From NCBI GenBank assembly GCA_021292105.1, contig CM037857.1, positions 38,416,916 to 38,480,915 on the forward strand: a stretch of 64,000 nucleotides of DNA, read 5' to 3'. The DNA comes from Anadara kagoshimensis (taxonomy: Eukaryota > Mollusca > Bivalvia > Arcoida > Arcidae). The notes below the pieces were generated by a model that saw only the letters and a program-made list of their open reading frames with translations, made no database searches and was not told where the DNA came from. The translations under genes and the position numbers were made by a program. Positions 44,001 through 48,312 of this stretch are shown here, one piece after another; the first letter of the stretch is position 1; every line of letters begins with the position of its first letter.

Positions 44001-44875
44001 GTTTAGAGACAAGTTTTAAAGAATCTTCAAAATTGAGGGTCTTATTGTCATAAGTTTAATATTACTACATATATAAACCACGTTGTTTGAATCTGTTTGT
44101 GATTTGACGAATAGAAAAGAAAAGAAAATGCTTTGTTCTAAAACACATTTCGTAAACATAAGTAAATGCATAAACATCTAGTTTTAAGAAGAAAAAACCG
44201 CGCGCTTGAAAAAATGGGTGGGTGGTCATGGTCCTCCAAAAGTATCTGAACATGTCTGATCTTTGGTGAGATGGGTAGGGCTGTCCAAGAGTACTTAAAT
44301 ATGCTATATACATGTAGTTTGGAGAAGAGTTCCAGGTCTCCATGATTCATTGAAAAATACCCCTGGGTGTCGCTTTATCGTTATATCCACTATTCATTTG
44401 AAATGGGGAGTTTTATAATGTGTGGTCATAATTTTTCTATTATTTTTTGTTTGTTGTTCTTGGTTGGATTTCACTTAGCCTTAGAATGATTACAACCAGT
44501 ACCACGTGGTCTATTAAATCAAAACAAAAATATCGTTCCACGTTGAATTCACAATCCCCAAAGCAACGTAAAATGTTAAAACTGGCACATTAATTTAGAG
44601 AAGTGAACTATCAGCATAATGCTCCAAAATGGAAAGTAATTTAAACTATTTAAAATATGTAAAGAAAATAGTTTCCATGGATACTTACTGTTGGTCGTAT
44701 TTGAGATCGGAATAGTCCATTTCCATCACAATGGATTTCAGCTTTATGACCTTGTTTACTGGGGCCTTTATGGTCCAACAAGCAGATGATCGGTCTTGGA
44801 GTTTAGGTGTAGATATAAAACCGCTACTTTCTGTTAAGACTACATCACACGTTTTGGTCGACTCGTTCCCTGTGC
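624..44875 (-). CDS. Chimeric LRP-like / LGR-type G-protein-coupled receptor (16 exons traced, both ends missing)
   Basis: A multi-exon gene of about 4.5 kb coding sequence (roughly 1,500 residues). Exons, in transcript order: 44689-44875, 39744-39946, 29949-30077, 27700-27877, 26541-26713, 25712-25831, 24718-25120, 23616-24010, 15030-15182, 14015-14101, 12964-13167, 11729-11930, 7925-8187, 4384-4533, 1920-3456, 624-751. All junctions show AG acceptors and GT donors and the phases agree from end to end, mostly phase 1, as is usual for shuffled extracellular modules. Domain order: CUB, LDLa, CUB, LDLa, YWTD propeller, EGF-like, second YWTD propeller, LDLa, LRR, seven-helix domain. The last part resembles the GRL101/relaxin-receptor branch of LGRs: a plasma-membrane receptor expected to couple to G proteins. 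The ligand is unknown; the modules suggest a protein or lipoprotein ligand. The signal peptide and most of the tail are not found. Two one-base frame breaks lie in exon 1920-3456, so the locus could be a recent pseudogene or contain assembly errors. Confidence 0.85.
752..1919. other. Intron between TM6 and TM7 exons
   Basis: AT-rich intron DNA. I see no repeat, RNA or coding signal in it beyond short chance reading frames. Confidence 0.6.
1920..3456 (-). CDS. Exon: LDLa 3, leucine-rich repeats, LGR hinge and TM1-TM6 (with two frame breaks)
   Basis: Begins with an LDLa module (CPEYARC, WECLNASMICDGIPTC, GIDEIFC; the calcium-site Asp of DC is replaced by Thr). Then about four 24-residue LRRs, such as IIHFNISSNNINFIGE and LALIDMRGNDIK. 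The LGR/GRL101 hinge follows (SYSFCCIQP, SSCTDL). TM1 is at about 2562-2627 (FVGNIGVLI) and TM2 reads NLSLSDGLMGFYLLII. TM3 ends in IDRFLAVKYP, a DRF variant of DRY; TM5 and a TM6 with WVVMTDFFCWIPIG come next. The frame must shift by one missing base near 2915-2925 (inside an LRR) and near 2500-2507 (between TM1 and TM2). The exon is 1,537 bp where 1,539 would keep phase with both neighbours, in exact agreement with two single-base losses. Confidence 0.88.
3457..4383. other. Intron with (TA)n tract
   Basis: Intron before the LDLa 3 exon. It holds a (TA)n microsatellite at about 3916-3962 and is otherwise unremarkable. Confidence 0.6.
4384..4533 (-). CDS. Exon: YWTD-type propeller 2, last blade
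   Basis: Encodes NICYYGTGYKIDAFNRK and THQWTGTFNSPPS, ending in a strand GMFAINGIKAVKLKSK. The motif is degenerate (CYYGTG for YWTD) but the position and length suit the closing blade of the propeller. Phase 1-1. The next exon begins with the third LDLa module. Confidence 0.8.
5211..5403. mobile_element. Palindromic MITE, copy 1
   Basis: The termini are inverted: CTGTAAACGTGTTTATTTTC on the left and the reverse complement of ATACGTTTACGGT on the right, around a GCGAAA-rich interior. A second copy lies at 36195-36411. No coding capacity. TIR-type non-autonomous element of about 195 bp. Confidence 0.7.
6020..6450. repeat. Dispersed inverted repeat with TTTAGCTAAGGAAAT core
   Basis: An arm at about 6020-6115 (ATTTAGCTAAGGAAATACTT) returns as an imperfect reverse complement at about 6370-6450 (CATTTCCTTAGCTAAACTTG). 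Related single arms occur at about 27285-27345 and 32690-32760, so this looks like a dispersed foldback-like family. Confidence 0.5.
6451..7924. other. Intron DNA
   Basis: Intron sequence. A 30-bp piece at 6621-6650 (CAGTCAAACCTGTCTATAAA) matches the terminal repeats of the element at 61580-62170. Nothing else is recognised. Confidence 0.5.
7925..8187 (-). CDS. Exon: YWTD-type propeller 2, third part
   Basis: Two blades are visible: HIYWSVWEPEAAIYRSGVNG with KRTDVY, and FSVDYMNGRLYWLNKDKIV. The acceptor TTTATTTCAG is strong. The donor GTAAACC is at 7924. The blades keep the propeller hallmark of a small residue and Asp/Ser after YW, and the RSGVNG turn. Confidence 0.9.
8729..8777. repeat. 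(AT)n microsatellite
   Basis: About 45 bp of uninterrupted AT dinucleotides in the intron, next to the 26-bp minisatellite. Confidence 0.95.
8945..11275 (+). repeat. 26-bp minisatellite array, about 2.3 kb
   Basis: Roughly 90 head-to-tail copies of a 26-bp unit whose core is AAAAGTATTGCATGACCAAG plus TATCTC. Variants alternate GCATGACC, GCATGGCC, GGATGACC and TTTGATGACC. Because 26 is not a multiple of 3, every plus-strand frame is open for long runs and repeats every 26 residues; these frames are artefacts and not genes. Within the array 10262-10681 and 10682-11101 are a 420-bp higher-order duplication with one visible mismatch. The array lies wholly inside the intron between propeller-2 exons 11729-11930 and 7925-8187. 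Confidence 0.97.
11729..11930 (-). CDS. Exon: YWTD-type propeller 2, second part
   Basis: Contains IGVNWITRMLYWCVFSSQTI, a diverged YWTD blade, followed by KSNSPIVAMTIDSFHG, which is the run-in to the next blade. Phase 1 in, phase 2 out, donor GTGAGT. It lies just 3' (in genome terms, right) of the large minisatellite that fills the next intron. Confidence 0.85.
11931..12963. other. Intron DNA
   Basis: Intron between two propeller-2 exons; nothing recognised in it. Confidence 0.5.
12964..13167 (-). CDS. Exon: YWTD-type propeller 2, first part
   Basis: Encodes VCGVYSISLDDKYKKV (a first, diverged blade) and then DFDPVENVVYWTEGMIDP with VIRRSPFG, a recognisable YWTD blade (D-P-x-x-x-x-x-YWTE). 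Acceptor CATTGTAG, donor GTAATA. This begins the second propeller on the C-terminal side of the EGF module. Confidence 0.85.
13168..14014. other. Intron DNA
   Basis: Intron sequence, AT-rich, without recognisable repeats or coding signal. Confidence 0.5.
14015..14101 (-). CDS. Exon: short Cys-rich linker after the EGF module
   Basis: A phase 1-1 exon of 87 bp encoding DPCSLIPYLNCQCYRSSYFD and a short acidic tail with DYF. It has three Cys close together and leads into propeller 2. It may be an extra half EGF module or a propeller lead-in. Splice sites and phase fit both neighbours; the domain name is uncertain. Confidence 0.75.
14400..14460 (-). mobile_element. Penelope-like element 3' end fragment, reverse orientation
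   Basis: The reverse complement reads GCTAAACAGGAGGTTCTTAC followed by CTCCGGAGCAC, the conserved core of the dispersed 3' end. Confidence 0.5.
15030..15182 (-). CDS. Exon: EGF-like module between the propellers
   Basis: After a charged linker (KKKEDEKD) it encodes QCKKDNGGCSHLCLAAPYP and YSCACGDGYMVLKKKEC. This is the LDL-receptor/LRP type of EGF module (NGGCSHLCL, CACGDGY) that always packs against a YWTD propeller. Phase 1-1 exon. Immediately 3' lies the 87-bp exon that extends this region. Confidence 0.92.
15638..15676. repeat. (CT)n microsatellite
   Basis: About 38 bp of CT dinucleotides in the long intron between the EGF exon and propeller 1. Confidence 0.95.
15767..16015 (+). repeat. 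Diverged partial copy of the ~400-bp tandem repeat
   Basis: Shares with the two units downstream the blocks ATTACACAGTTTTCAAACTT-like, AATATACAATAC, CATACTAGTACGGTATATTG and GAATTGTGACATCTATTTT. It is separated from them by about 600 bp. Confidence 0.7.
16240..16425 (+). repeat. Short degenerate tandem repeat (GGTTCAGAGGCCC type)
   Basis: Imperfect copies of a unit near 27-40 bp, for example CATGGTTCAGAGGCCCTAAT followed by CATCACCAGTGG. It opens two overlapping plus-strand frames by chance. Confidence 0.6.
16622..17430 (+). repeat. Two head-to-tail copies of a ~400-bp repeat
   Basis: Units 16622-17020 and 17021-17430 share block order: CTGCCTGATATATCACCCAT, ACTTTCTGAACAAAAATAAA, CCAAACAGAATCAATTTAGA, then TACTAGTACGGTATATT and TTGTGACAT. 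The offset is 398 bp at the first block. Diverged but clearly the same unit; no coding. Confidence 0.8.
17599..19226 (+). mobile_element. Tandemly duplicated fragment of a Penelope-like reverse transcriptase (broken)
   Basis: Two near-identical units, about 17599-18417 and 18418-19226, offset by 819 bp at the start and 810 bp at the end. In pieces of several frames they resemble an RT family known from many fish and mollusc genomes: LPYLYWIPKLHKNP-like, KTFDFSTLYTTIPH-like, MLEFLVDNIFVVFG, and a catalytic Y-I-D-D region. I read this as Penelope-like (Neptune/Poseidon type) from general memory; a LINE origin is not excluded. Both units carry several breaks and neither can be active. Confidence 0.7.
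19227..20482. other. AT-rich block separating two parts of the Penelope-like copy
   Basis: About 1.25 kb without recognisable coding sequence, lying between the RT units and the element's 3' part. A 20-base inverted match (18347-18366 versus 20483-20502, TTAAGGCCAAGTGGTACAAA) suggests that it entered as a DNA element, but no clear second terminus is seen at 19.23 kb. Confidence 0.4.
20503..21105 (+). mobile_element. Penelope-like element: RT C-terminal part and 3' end
   Basis: Opens with degraded coding sequence that includes LKLYDKRDKLNFS and a region like PxYGVFVSQFIRYG. It then runs into the dispersed 3' end: GCTTGCTAAACAGGTAGTGC, CAGGAGCACC, TTTTTACTTTGCTTCTGGA, ATGGATTAGTATG. Same orientation as the RT units at 17.6-19.2 kb, so probably one broken insertion. 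Confidence 0.65.
21106..22691. other. Intron DNA with minor repeats
   Basis: Holds a degenerate dispersed repeat at about 21830-21985 (GGAGGAAACCAGGTGTGC, then GAGAGGTACTGTGATC) that recurs at 48.04-48.22 kb, and a roughly 90-bp direct repeat (22040-22140 and 22430-22525) around ATTTTCAGAAGACACG / GATGCAAATATTTGTTTA. Confidence 0.5.
22692..23066 (-). CDS. Unrecognised 124-residue open frame in an intron
   Basis: An ATG-started frame encoding 124 residues (begins MEIRTIVSSTENIFLTPVTR, ends KSKNDRMLHR). It is basic, without membrane segment or known motif that I can see. It lies inside the receptor's 8.4-kb intron on the same strand. In AT-rich DNA a frame this long is uncommon but not decisive. 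It could be a remnant of a mobile element or of an inserted gene. No function can be assigned. Confidence 0.2.
   Translation of the reverse strand: MEIRTIVSSTENIFLTPVTRKSTFYTGAKFSCHVLFESDQANNPLQYLVLSDFKIRFHEKMKIIPDETHTHQIHDDIVILRKNVNRNDDITFRRQGLLHESGIFVVYKSRFLVQKSKNDRMLHR
23067..23615. other. Intron DNA
   Basis: Nothing recognised. Confidence 0.5.
23616..24010 (-). CDS. Exon: YWTD beta-propeller 1, second half
   Basis: Shows the best YWTD blades of the gene: GLALDLQKKHVYWTDPSLGQ with HRCNYDGSDRKL, then DTIYWTTYFSGDMYKCDK, and a closing strand KNLQIFNANLMLA. The previous exon plus this one gives about 265 residues, right for a six-bladed LDLR-type propeller. Confidence 0.92.
24718..25120 (-). 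CDS. Exon: YWTD beta-propeller 1, first half
   Basis: Starts FDHPWLLMSNESSLQLKSI, the expected first strand of an LDL-receptor class B propeller (compare the family's PxLLFANR-type start). It contains blade motifs GGSSILWTNDD and LGNIYWISEQT, followed by VSNGKGEYKRSLVSG, the basic residue-rich turn that follows each YWTD blade. It enters in phase 1 and leaves in phase 2. Confidence 0.85.
25470..25545 (-). mobile_element. Penelope-like element 3' end fragment, reverse orientation
   Basis: The reverse complement carries GGAGGTGCTTGCCCTTCCGG followed by AGCACCAGAC, the conserved core of the dispersed family. Confidence 0.55.
25712..25831 (-). CDS. Exon: LDL-receptor class A module 2
   Basis: Encodes CGSNYLKCPNNLCVPSSKVC followed by FNDCIDGTDEKNC. 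The six cysteines and the full calcium-binding set (D, DC, DGTDE) are intact, so this module should fold and bind calcium. Phase 1-1, about 40 residues, the family's normal size. It directly precedes the first propeller, as in LDL-receptor relatives. Confidence 0.92.
26541..26713 (-). CDS. Exon: second half of CUB domain 2
   Basis: Begins with the CUB Cys after the phase-2 intron (DCSDVIRISDGS). It shows the ICGQ Cys, the SNTSVIFMMF strand and GMGFQMRYQF, the usual CUB end. Donor GTAAAGT at 26540. A clean match to the CUB fold by motif order. Confidence 0.88.
27700..27877 (-). CDS. Exon: first half of CUB domain 2
   Basis: Opens with GQCGEMVPDDENTGLITS and continues with YPPDLFCQWKIEAPPGKYI, the classic CUB N-terminal half (Cys, G-x-I, YPP, C-x-W). 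It ends FYYNA with a GTAAGT donor in phase 2, at the same structural point at which CUB 1 is split. Confidence 0.9.
27964..28114. mobile_element. Long hairpin (MITE-like), ~62-bp arms
   Basis: The left arm AAGAAATGACATTC... GTTATCGATGCAAGTATG and ATGACCAGTCCAAATT is answered by its reverse complement ending TGTCATTTCTT. The loop is about 25 bp (GCATAACGGCAAAGCC). It lies upstream of the CUB 2 exon in the intron. No coding. Confidence 0.8.
28115..28997. other. Intron DNA
   Basis: AT-rich intron. A weak possible reverse Penelope-like 3' fragment lies at about 28700-28770 (ACCCTTCCGGAG on the minus strand). Otherwise nothing recognised. Confidence 0.4.
28998..29078. repeat. Compound (AC)n(AT)n microsatellite
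   Basis: About 28 bp of AC followed by 50 bp of AT dinucleotides. Confidence 0.97.
29250..29785 (+). mobile_element. 5'-truncated Penelope-like element (RT C-terminus and 3' end)
   Basis: Starts with a recognisable piece, FKLYDKRNDYTFCIVNITFL with NNIPGLPAY, the same region as at 20.6 kb. It then follows the same order of blocks (CATCACAATATTGTTGATAA, CACACATGGTGG) to the terminal TTGGTATGTTTGTTTTTGAT. Several breaks; inactive. It lies just left of the LDLa 1 exon. Confidence 0.7.
29949..30077 (-). CDS. Exon: LDL-receptor class A module 1
   Basis: A phase 1-1 exon encoding one LDLa module: CPTNYYRCIEGRCLSQ, then HICDGVLDC and a final HDEASC. All six cysteines are present. The calcium-site part is unusual: several residues are inserted between the DC and DE elements (DCSFADTLLHDE), where the family normally has DCxDGSDE. 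Confidence 0.85.
30078..31304. other. Intron DNA
   Basis: First part of the 9.7-kb intron between LDLa 1 and CUB 1. No recognised feature before the mariner element. Confidence 0.5.
31307..32587 (-). mobile_element. Mariner-family DNA transposon, 1,281 bp, transposase broken
   Basis: Termini are inverted: CGAGGGGAGGTCAAAAGGTT on the left and, reverse-complemented, CGAGGGGAAGTCAGAAAGTT on the right. They are flanked by TA duplications at 31305-31306 and 32588-32589. The transposase runs on the minus strand from an ATG at 32417. It shows the N-terminal helix-turn-helix region (FRTVIKFLTVEGSNAKKIHR), a GRPADVIT-like linker, then GDETWIHHWDP, and in other frames an HDNAPVHKS-like and a YSPDLAP-like segment, giving the mariner DD34D layout. 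The length is that of a full mariner. It needs at least three frame changes to read through, so it is dead. It lies inside the receptor's long intron. Confidence 0.93.
32590..33138. other. Intron DNA with an arm of the AGCTAAGGAA repeat
   Basis: About 32615-32790 resembles one arm of the inverted repeat at 6.0-6.45 kb (ATATTTAGCTAAGGAAAAAA). The rest is unassigned. Confidence 0.4.
33140..34386. mobile_element. Non-autonomous TIR element, unit 1 of a head-to-tail pair
   Basis: Begins AAGGTAGTTCCATACC and ends with its reverse complement GGTATGGAACTACCTT. Internal landmarks: GCGCCACCTGGTGG, TACAGCGCCACCTAT and ATAGGGGGTCGTCAA. No coding. About 1.25 kb. Confidence 0.8.
34387..35642. mobile_element. 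Non-autonomous TIR element, unit 2 of a head-to-tail pair
   Basis: Same termini (AGGTAGTTCCATAC ... GGTATGGAACTACC) and the same internal block order as unit 1, in the same orientation, with scattered differences throughout. It starts at once after unit 1 with no spacer beyond a base or two. Confidence 0.8.
35644..36122. mobile_element. Foldback element of CCGGAATAAT subrepeats, copy 1
   Basis: Ends CTAGAAGGGGGTTTTACC and (on the right) CCAAACCCCCTTCTGAT. The left half holds repeats of CCGGAATAATCAG type; the right half holds the inverse, GATTATTCCGG and TTACCGTAATAATCAG. The whole can fold back on itself. It directly abuts the TIR element ending at 35642. Confidence 0.8.
36195..36411. mobile_element. 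Palindromic MITE, copy 2
   Basis: CTGTAAACGTATTTATTTTC on the left and TTTAAATACGAATACAG on the right; the interior has TCGTTTGTTTTGCGTGAAAA as in copy 1 at 5211-5403. Confidence 0.7.
37021..37572. mobile_element. Foldback element of CCGGAATAAT subrepeats, copy 2
   Basis: Left end CTAGAAGAGGATTTTACCGA, right end CCGGTAAAACCCCCTTCTAG. The interior again has direct CCGGAATAATTAG-type repeats that become their inverse in the right half. It is about 70 bp longer than copy 1. Confidence 0.82.
37573..38671. other. Intron DNA
   Basis: AT-rich intron; a 104-residue plus-strand frame at 37595-37909 shows no motif and is probably chance. Confidence 0.5.
38672..38822 (+). repeat. ~40-bp tandem repeat, about 4 copies
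   Basis: Unit core ATCGGCCCAATCGGCCCACT followed by GGCACTGAAAGAATAAC; the last copy is diverged. Confidence 0.85.
38845..39085 (+). repeat. ~100-bp tandem repeat, 2.5 copies
   Basis: GCATATTTCCTGCTTCACTA, then AGATTATTATCATCAT, occurs at about 38850, 38950 and 39047, following directly on the GGCCC repeat. Confidence 0.8.
39086..39743. other. Intron DNA
   Basis: Holds a short poly(A) run near 39400-39431. Nothing else recognised. Confidence 0.5.
39744..39946 (-). CDS. Exon: second half of CUB domain 1
   Basis: The phase-2 junction puts a Cys codon first (CHFSHLTFF). It is followed by a second Cys (GSLYCNRMEV), the CUB signature IVSSGNYLSVVW and a closing LLQYQFE strand, then a short linker with one more Cys-free turn (SSQ). 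The donor GTAAAAATC is at 39743. Together with the previous exon it makes a CUB of about 115 residues, the family's usual length. Confidence 0.8.
40335..40545 (+). mobile_element. Penelope-like element 3' end fragment
   Basis: A residue of coding sequence (VSVFRIALDYLTSHV) followed by the conserved end: AGGAGGTGCATACCCTTCCG, GAGCACC, TTTTTACTTTGCTTCTGGA and the TGTTTGTTTTTGATTTT terminus. Confidence 0.65.
41310..42192. mobile_element. Candidate TIR element of ~880 bp
   Basis: CATGTAGGATAGGGAAAT on the left matches the reverse complement of ATTTCCCTGTCCTACATA on the right. The interior is very AT-rich and includes four 19-20-bp tandem copies of TTGGAATAAATAATTAAATA at 41560-41645. No coding. 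Only the termini support the call. Confidence 0.45.
42193..44688. other. Intron DNA between the two CUB 1 exons
   Basis: AT-rich. Near 43590 and 43735 are perfect short palindromes ACCACGTGGT and GTATCACGTGATAC around E-box-like CACGTG cores. Otherwise nothing recognised. Confidence 0.45.
44689..44875 (-). CDS. Exon: first half of CUB domain 1
   Basis: The acceptor is TTTTTATATAG at 44876 and the donor GTAAGTATCC begins at 44688. The exon reads TGNESTKTCDVVLTESSGFI and onward, with the CUB pattern of an early Cys, an SSGFISTP turn, a second Cys before W (SACWTIKAP) and an acidic VMEMDYSDL strand. It enters in phase 1, so at least one more 5' exon, carrying the start and signal peptide, must lie further right, but I could not identify it. 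Confidence 0.8.
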
Positions 44876-44955
44876 CTATATAAAAAAAGAAATGTATCAA
44901 GTGACAGTGCAGTCCATAGAACACCTCTTTAAGTACCATGTGCTACATTTTGAAG

Positions 44956-45296
44956 AGTTAAATTGAGTTAGGTGTCTAACGTCCCAGTCAAAAATATTTC
45001 ACATATATCGAGACGTTGCCAGCTGTAGGCGAAAGTGCAGAAACTTTGCGTGTGCGTTGCGCTGATGGCATTATACAGCAGGGTTCTTTAGCGTGCCAAG
45101 CCCACCGTGACACGGGACCTTGTTTATTTTAAGTTCCTATCCGAAAGAGCCGTGACTTTTATTTCGTAATGCCGAGCGCTTGGTGAAAGAACAGTCACTA
45201 CTCACTTTCAAATCTTGGGTCAGACCCTGCCGGGGTTTTAACCTAGAACCATCCACTTACGGAGCAAGCACTCTACCAACTGAGCTACCGCAGTGA
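44956..45296 (-). mobile_element. tRNA-derived SINE, copy 1
   Basis: On the minus strand the head reads CACTGCGGTAGCTCAGTTGG TAGAGTGC (A box) and GGTTCTAGG (B box). A conserved body follows with CACGGTGGGC, GACGTCTCGATAT-like and TATTTTTGACTGGGACG. Same family as copies at 49.4, 58.4 and 62.6 kb. The pol III boxes are recognisable, but this is a retroposon and not a tRNA gene. Confidence 0.85.
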
Positions 45297-45560
45297 TTAC
45301 ATCTGGAAGACATTATTTCGATGTATATGCACATGACAAAATGATCAAATTTCCAGCATTAAAATAGAAGTTTTAGTGGGTCCGAATCAATCAATAAAAA
45401 GGTCATGTATGGTTTAACTGGACAGACATGTTACAGGTGTCTAATTGAATTTTGAAAAAATGATAATTTAATGTTTTAAAAAAAACAGACCCAAATTAGC
45501 AATAAATCTTATCAGTTCAAGCTATATAACACATAAAATTTGGTCATTTTGAAAAATAAC

Positions 45561-45561
<1 letters not shown>

Positions 45562-45595
<34 letters not shown>

Positions 45596-47345
45596 GTCAT
45601 TTATTTATTTATTTACTTCCTTTTATAGAGATATACAAATATCTAATTATACAAGTAATAACTTAATTGAACAGTTATACGTACATAAAATAATTAAGTA
45701 ATAATGCAAAGTGGAACAAGTAACATATATACATAGGGGTATTCAATCTATGCATGATGATGCGTAACTATAGATTGTTAGCATCTATAACAAGATGTTG
45801 GCTAAATGACCAAAAGATCCAAACACATGTGGTATATTCTCTCTCACGGGTTTCGGTGTCACTTGCAAATACATTCGTGGAGTGTTCTGTCAAATCTTTG
45901 AATTGAGCTGTAGAACGAATTCCAAGATTGGTGAAAAAAATATGTGTAACTATATCACCAGTGAAGCCCAGAGTGTAGAGAGTACAGTAATTATAATTAA
46001 ATCCCATCGGCAAGGTCCCTACTCCAGCGATTAAGAAAATGTACGTAAATGAACAGGTGATTTTGAATATGTCCATATGTTTGCAATAGATAGGTTATTG
46101 TTGTGTAGAGCAAGGGATCTCTGAAAGTCATTGTCGTTAATTGTTCTATTTAACCATTGTGGGTATTCTTTTACAGTTTTGGTAACAATTTGTGTTCATT
46201 TGTGTTTTGACGGAAAGTATTAAGGGTCAATATAATTCTGTAGGTAATGCAGTATTTGATATTTGGTAAGAGAATTGATTATTTTTCAGTATAATGTTTA
46301 GTAGGTTGAAGGAAATGCTGAAGAAGACGCTTTTTAAATATCTGTTTAGTCAACAATTTATTATCAATAGTGCATAATCTTCCAAGAAACATAAGTTTAC
46401 GTTTTTCTACTTCAGCTGGAAGTGGATTTAAACCACATATACTCTGCGATATCCAATCTTGTCCTAAAGTAGAGTTGTTGAATGTGTTTCACAATGGAGT
46501 GTTAAAATTTGTTGAGAGCGTCAATATCCTTATTCCGTAAATTGTACCAAACTTTTGAACCTCTGAACCATAGAGAACTGTTAGCAATACTACTTATTGT
46601 GAAGGTTTATGTCCCAGTCACTCATTCACGGATTACCTAGGCGGTACCACTACGGATTAAATTTCACGGATGACCCTGGAAAAGCCAATTTCCGTAGTCC
46701 GGCACGGATCCGATATGGACGCACCAGTAAGTAGTTAACCGTAACAAACCGTATAAATCCTTGACGAGTTCGGGCTTACTGATAAGCACTGGTTAATACG
46801 GTTTTGGTGGGGACTAGAACGGATCAGTATGTTCTAATACGGTTTAGTAAGGATATACATGTACTACGGTTGTTTGTTCGGTGGTCAAATTTTGAACATG
46901 TTCAAAACGTGTCACGGATATAGAAATACTACTACGAATTACTACGTATGACTACGGCTACTACGAAAGCTACGGACCAATACAGATAACCAAGAATGAT
47001 GCCGGATCGTATTCGTGGCTAATCCGTGGAGGTGATCCGTGTGACTGGGGTATTATAGTGGTAGTGGATTAGTTAGTGATTGTTGGATCCCTTGGATTGA
47101 GAAAAAAGCATTGCGTCTCTTTGTACATATTTCTATAGTTCTTTGAAATTGATATGCATTTTTAGAGAAGTTTAATACCGAAATGATCCACTTCTCGATC
47201 GATCTTCAACTGATGGTTGCCAATAAACTAATCTACATGTACTTGACAAGGTTTCAGATCAGTGAAAAAAATTACTTGCGGTTTGACCTTAAGCAAGCTT
47301 TTAAATTGAAATTCTTCAGATATTTGGCAACTAAATTTAAAATGT
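45562..47345 (-). mobile_element. LINE 3' end, decayed, with (GAT)n tail and a nested TIR element
   Basis: Translated pieces on the minus strand fit the C-terminal part of a non-LTR polymerase: SSIANSSLWFRGSKVWYN, LPAEVEKRKLMFLGRLC, LLTKQIFKKRLLQHFL, and a late CTLYTLGFTGDIVTHIFF segment. It ends in (GAT)n at 45562-45596. A TIR element at 46611-47050 splits it, since similar LINE-like coding (about 47060-47345) continues on the other side. Many stops; inactive; the 5' part is absent. Clade not determined. Confidence 0.65.
46611..47050. mobile_element. TIR element (~440 bp) nested in the LINE
   Basis: Termini GTCCCAGTCACTCATTCACG and, inverted, CCCCAGTCACACGGATCACC. Flanked on both sides by TAT, which may be a 3-bp target duplication. 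More GC-rich than its surroundings and full of TACGG/CCGTA words. No coding. Confidence 0.65.
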
Positions 47346-47389
47346 TCAATTGATATTTACATAGTAGATATGACAACTGGTTATTGCCT

Positions 47390-47579
47390 TTTATCTTTCA
47401 TTTTGGTATAACAAACAATTTATTGCCTTTGTGTGAGGGAGATATGAACATTTCTTCACCCGCAACCTGCAGCCGCGAGACCCAAGGGATATAGGACTTG
47501 TTAAAGGTGAATAAAGATTCCTATCTCCCTCACTCAAAGGCAATAAATTGTTTATGATACCGAAATGATAAATAAAAAA
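47390..47579. mobile_element. Hairpin MITE with ~60-bp arms
   Basis: Left AACAATTTATTGCCTTTGTG then TGAGGGAGATA; right is the reverse complement TATCTCCCTCACTCAAAGGC then AATAAATTGTT. Complementarity extends outwards through CATTTTGGTAT / ATACCGAAATG. Confidence 0.8.
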
Positions 47580-48039
47580 GAAAGTTGTTTTTGTCAGCGT
47601 TGGGAACGACAACGTATCTCTCTCCTACTCCTTTTTAATCCTATCGGAGGCGAACGCTAGAACGTCGAGACCTATTCTCTATCAGTGGCGTGACATCATT
47701 GTGACCTTCCGGTTTGTTCCGAATAAGCGCTATATAAAACAGGGAAACTCGAGCGCTTGAGAAAAATATAATATTTTATATCCTTGCCATTTGACTGCGC
47801 TTATCTAATCAATCTTCAGCATCTATAAATGAGGTATAGTCAGTGATGTATTGTGCCAATTCCAATAGTTTTTATCACGAAAAAGCAATCATATATATTT
47901 ACTAAGTGATTTGAGTAGTTTGCACGTTATTATGAATAGCCTTCCTTAGTTTTAGTAGCGTTGAGTGAATCAATCGGGCTTCAAAAGTCAAAATAAAAAA
48001 ATAATATTGTTTTTCATTAATACAACTTTGTCTAAGTAA

Positions 48040-48220
48040 AGACTCGAGCTCCCATAAACAGTTACCAACCCGAGTCGCATTGAGTGGAGAGAGGTTATGG
48101 TGTTTAACGACCCGGAGAAACCACTGACCTTCAGGAAGCTATTACTAAGTTAAGATTCGAACATGGGACAACGAGAGGCACTGTGATCGGCGTTTTAGAC
48201 CATCGGCAACCAAGACAGAG
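48040..48220 (+). repeat. Degenerate dispersed repeat, SINE-like
   Basis: CCCGGAGAAACCACTGACCT, TTCGAACATGGGAC and GAGAGGCACTGTGATCGGCG resemble the copy at 21830-21985. TTCGAAC could be a B-box remnant, so a tRNA-derived SINE is possible. Confidence 0.45.
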
Positions 48221-48312
48221 GGCTTTATCCATATGAACCAATTGGGCACGTGCGATCAGAGAAAGCCAGCCGTGAAGGTATCCAGCTGTTTCAAAATGGT
48301 AGACATTGCGTC

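Noticed and set aside
45240-45296. A tRNA gene on the minus strand
   Set aside because: A and B boxes are present but it lacks a proper 3' half and is joined to a conserved SINE body that recurs three more times.
45768-46076. MDIFKITCSFTYIFLIAGVG as the signal peptide of the receptor
   Set aside because: The possible donor after it is in phase 0 while the CUB 1 exon needs phase 1, and the frame sits in the decayed LINE C-terminal region.
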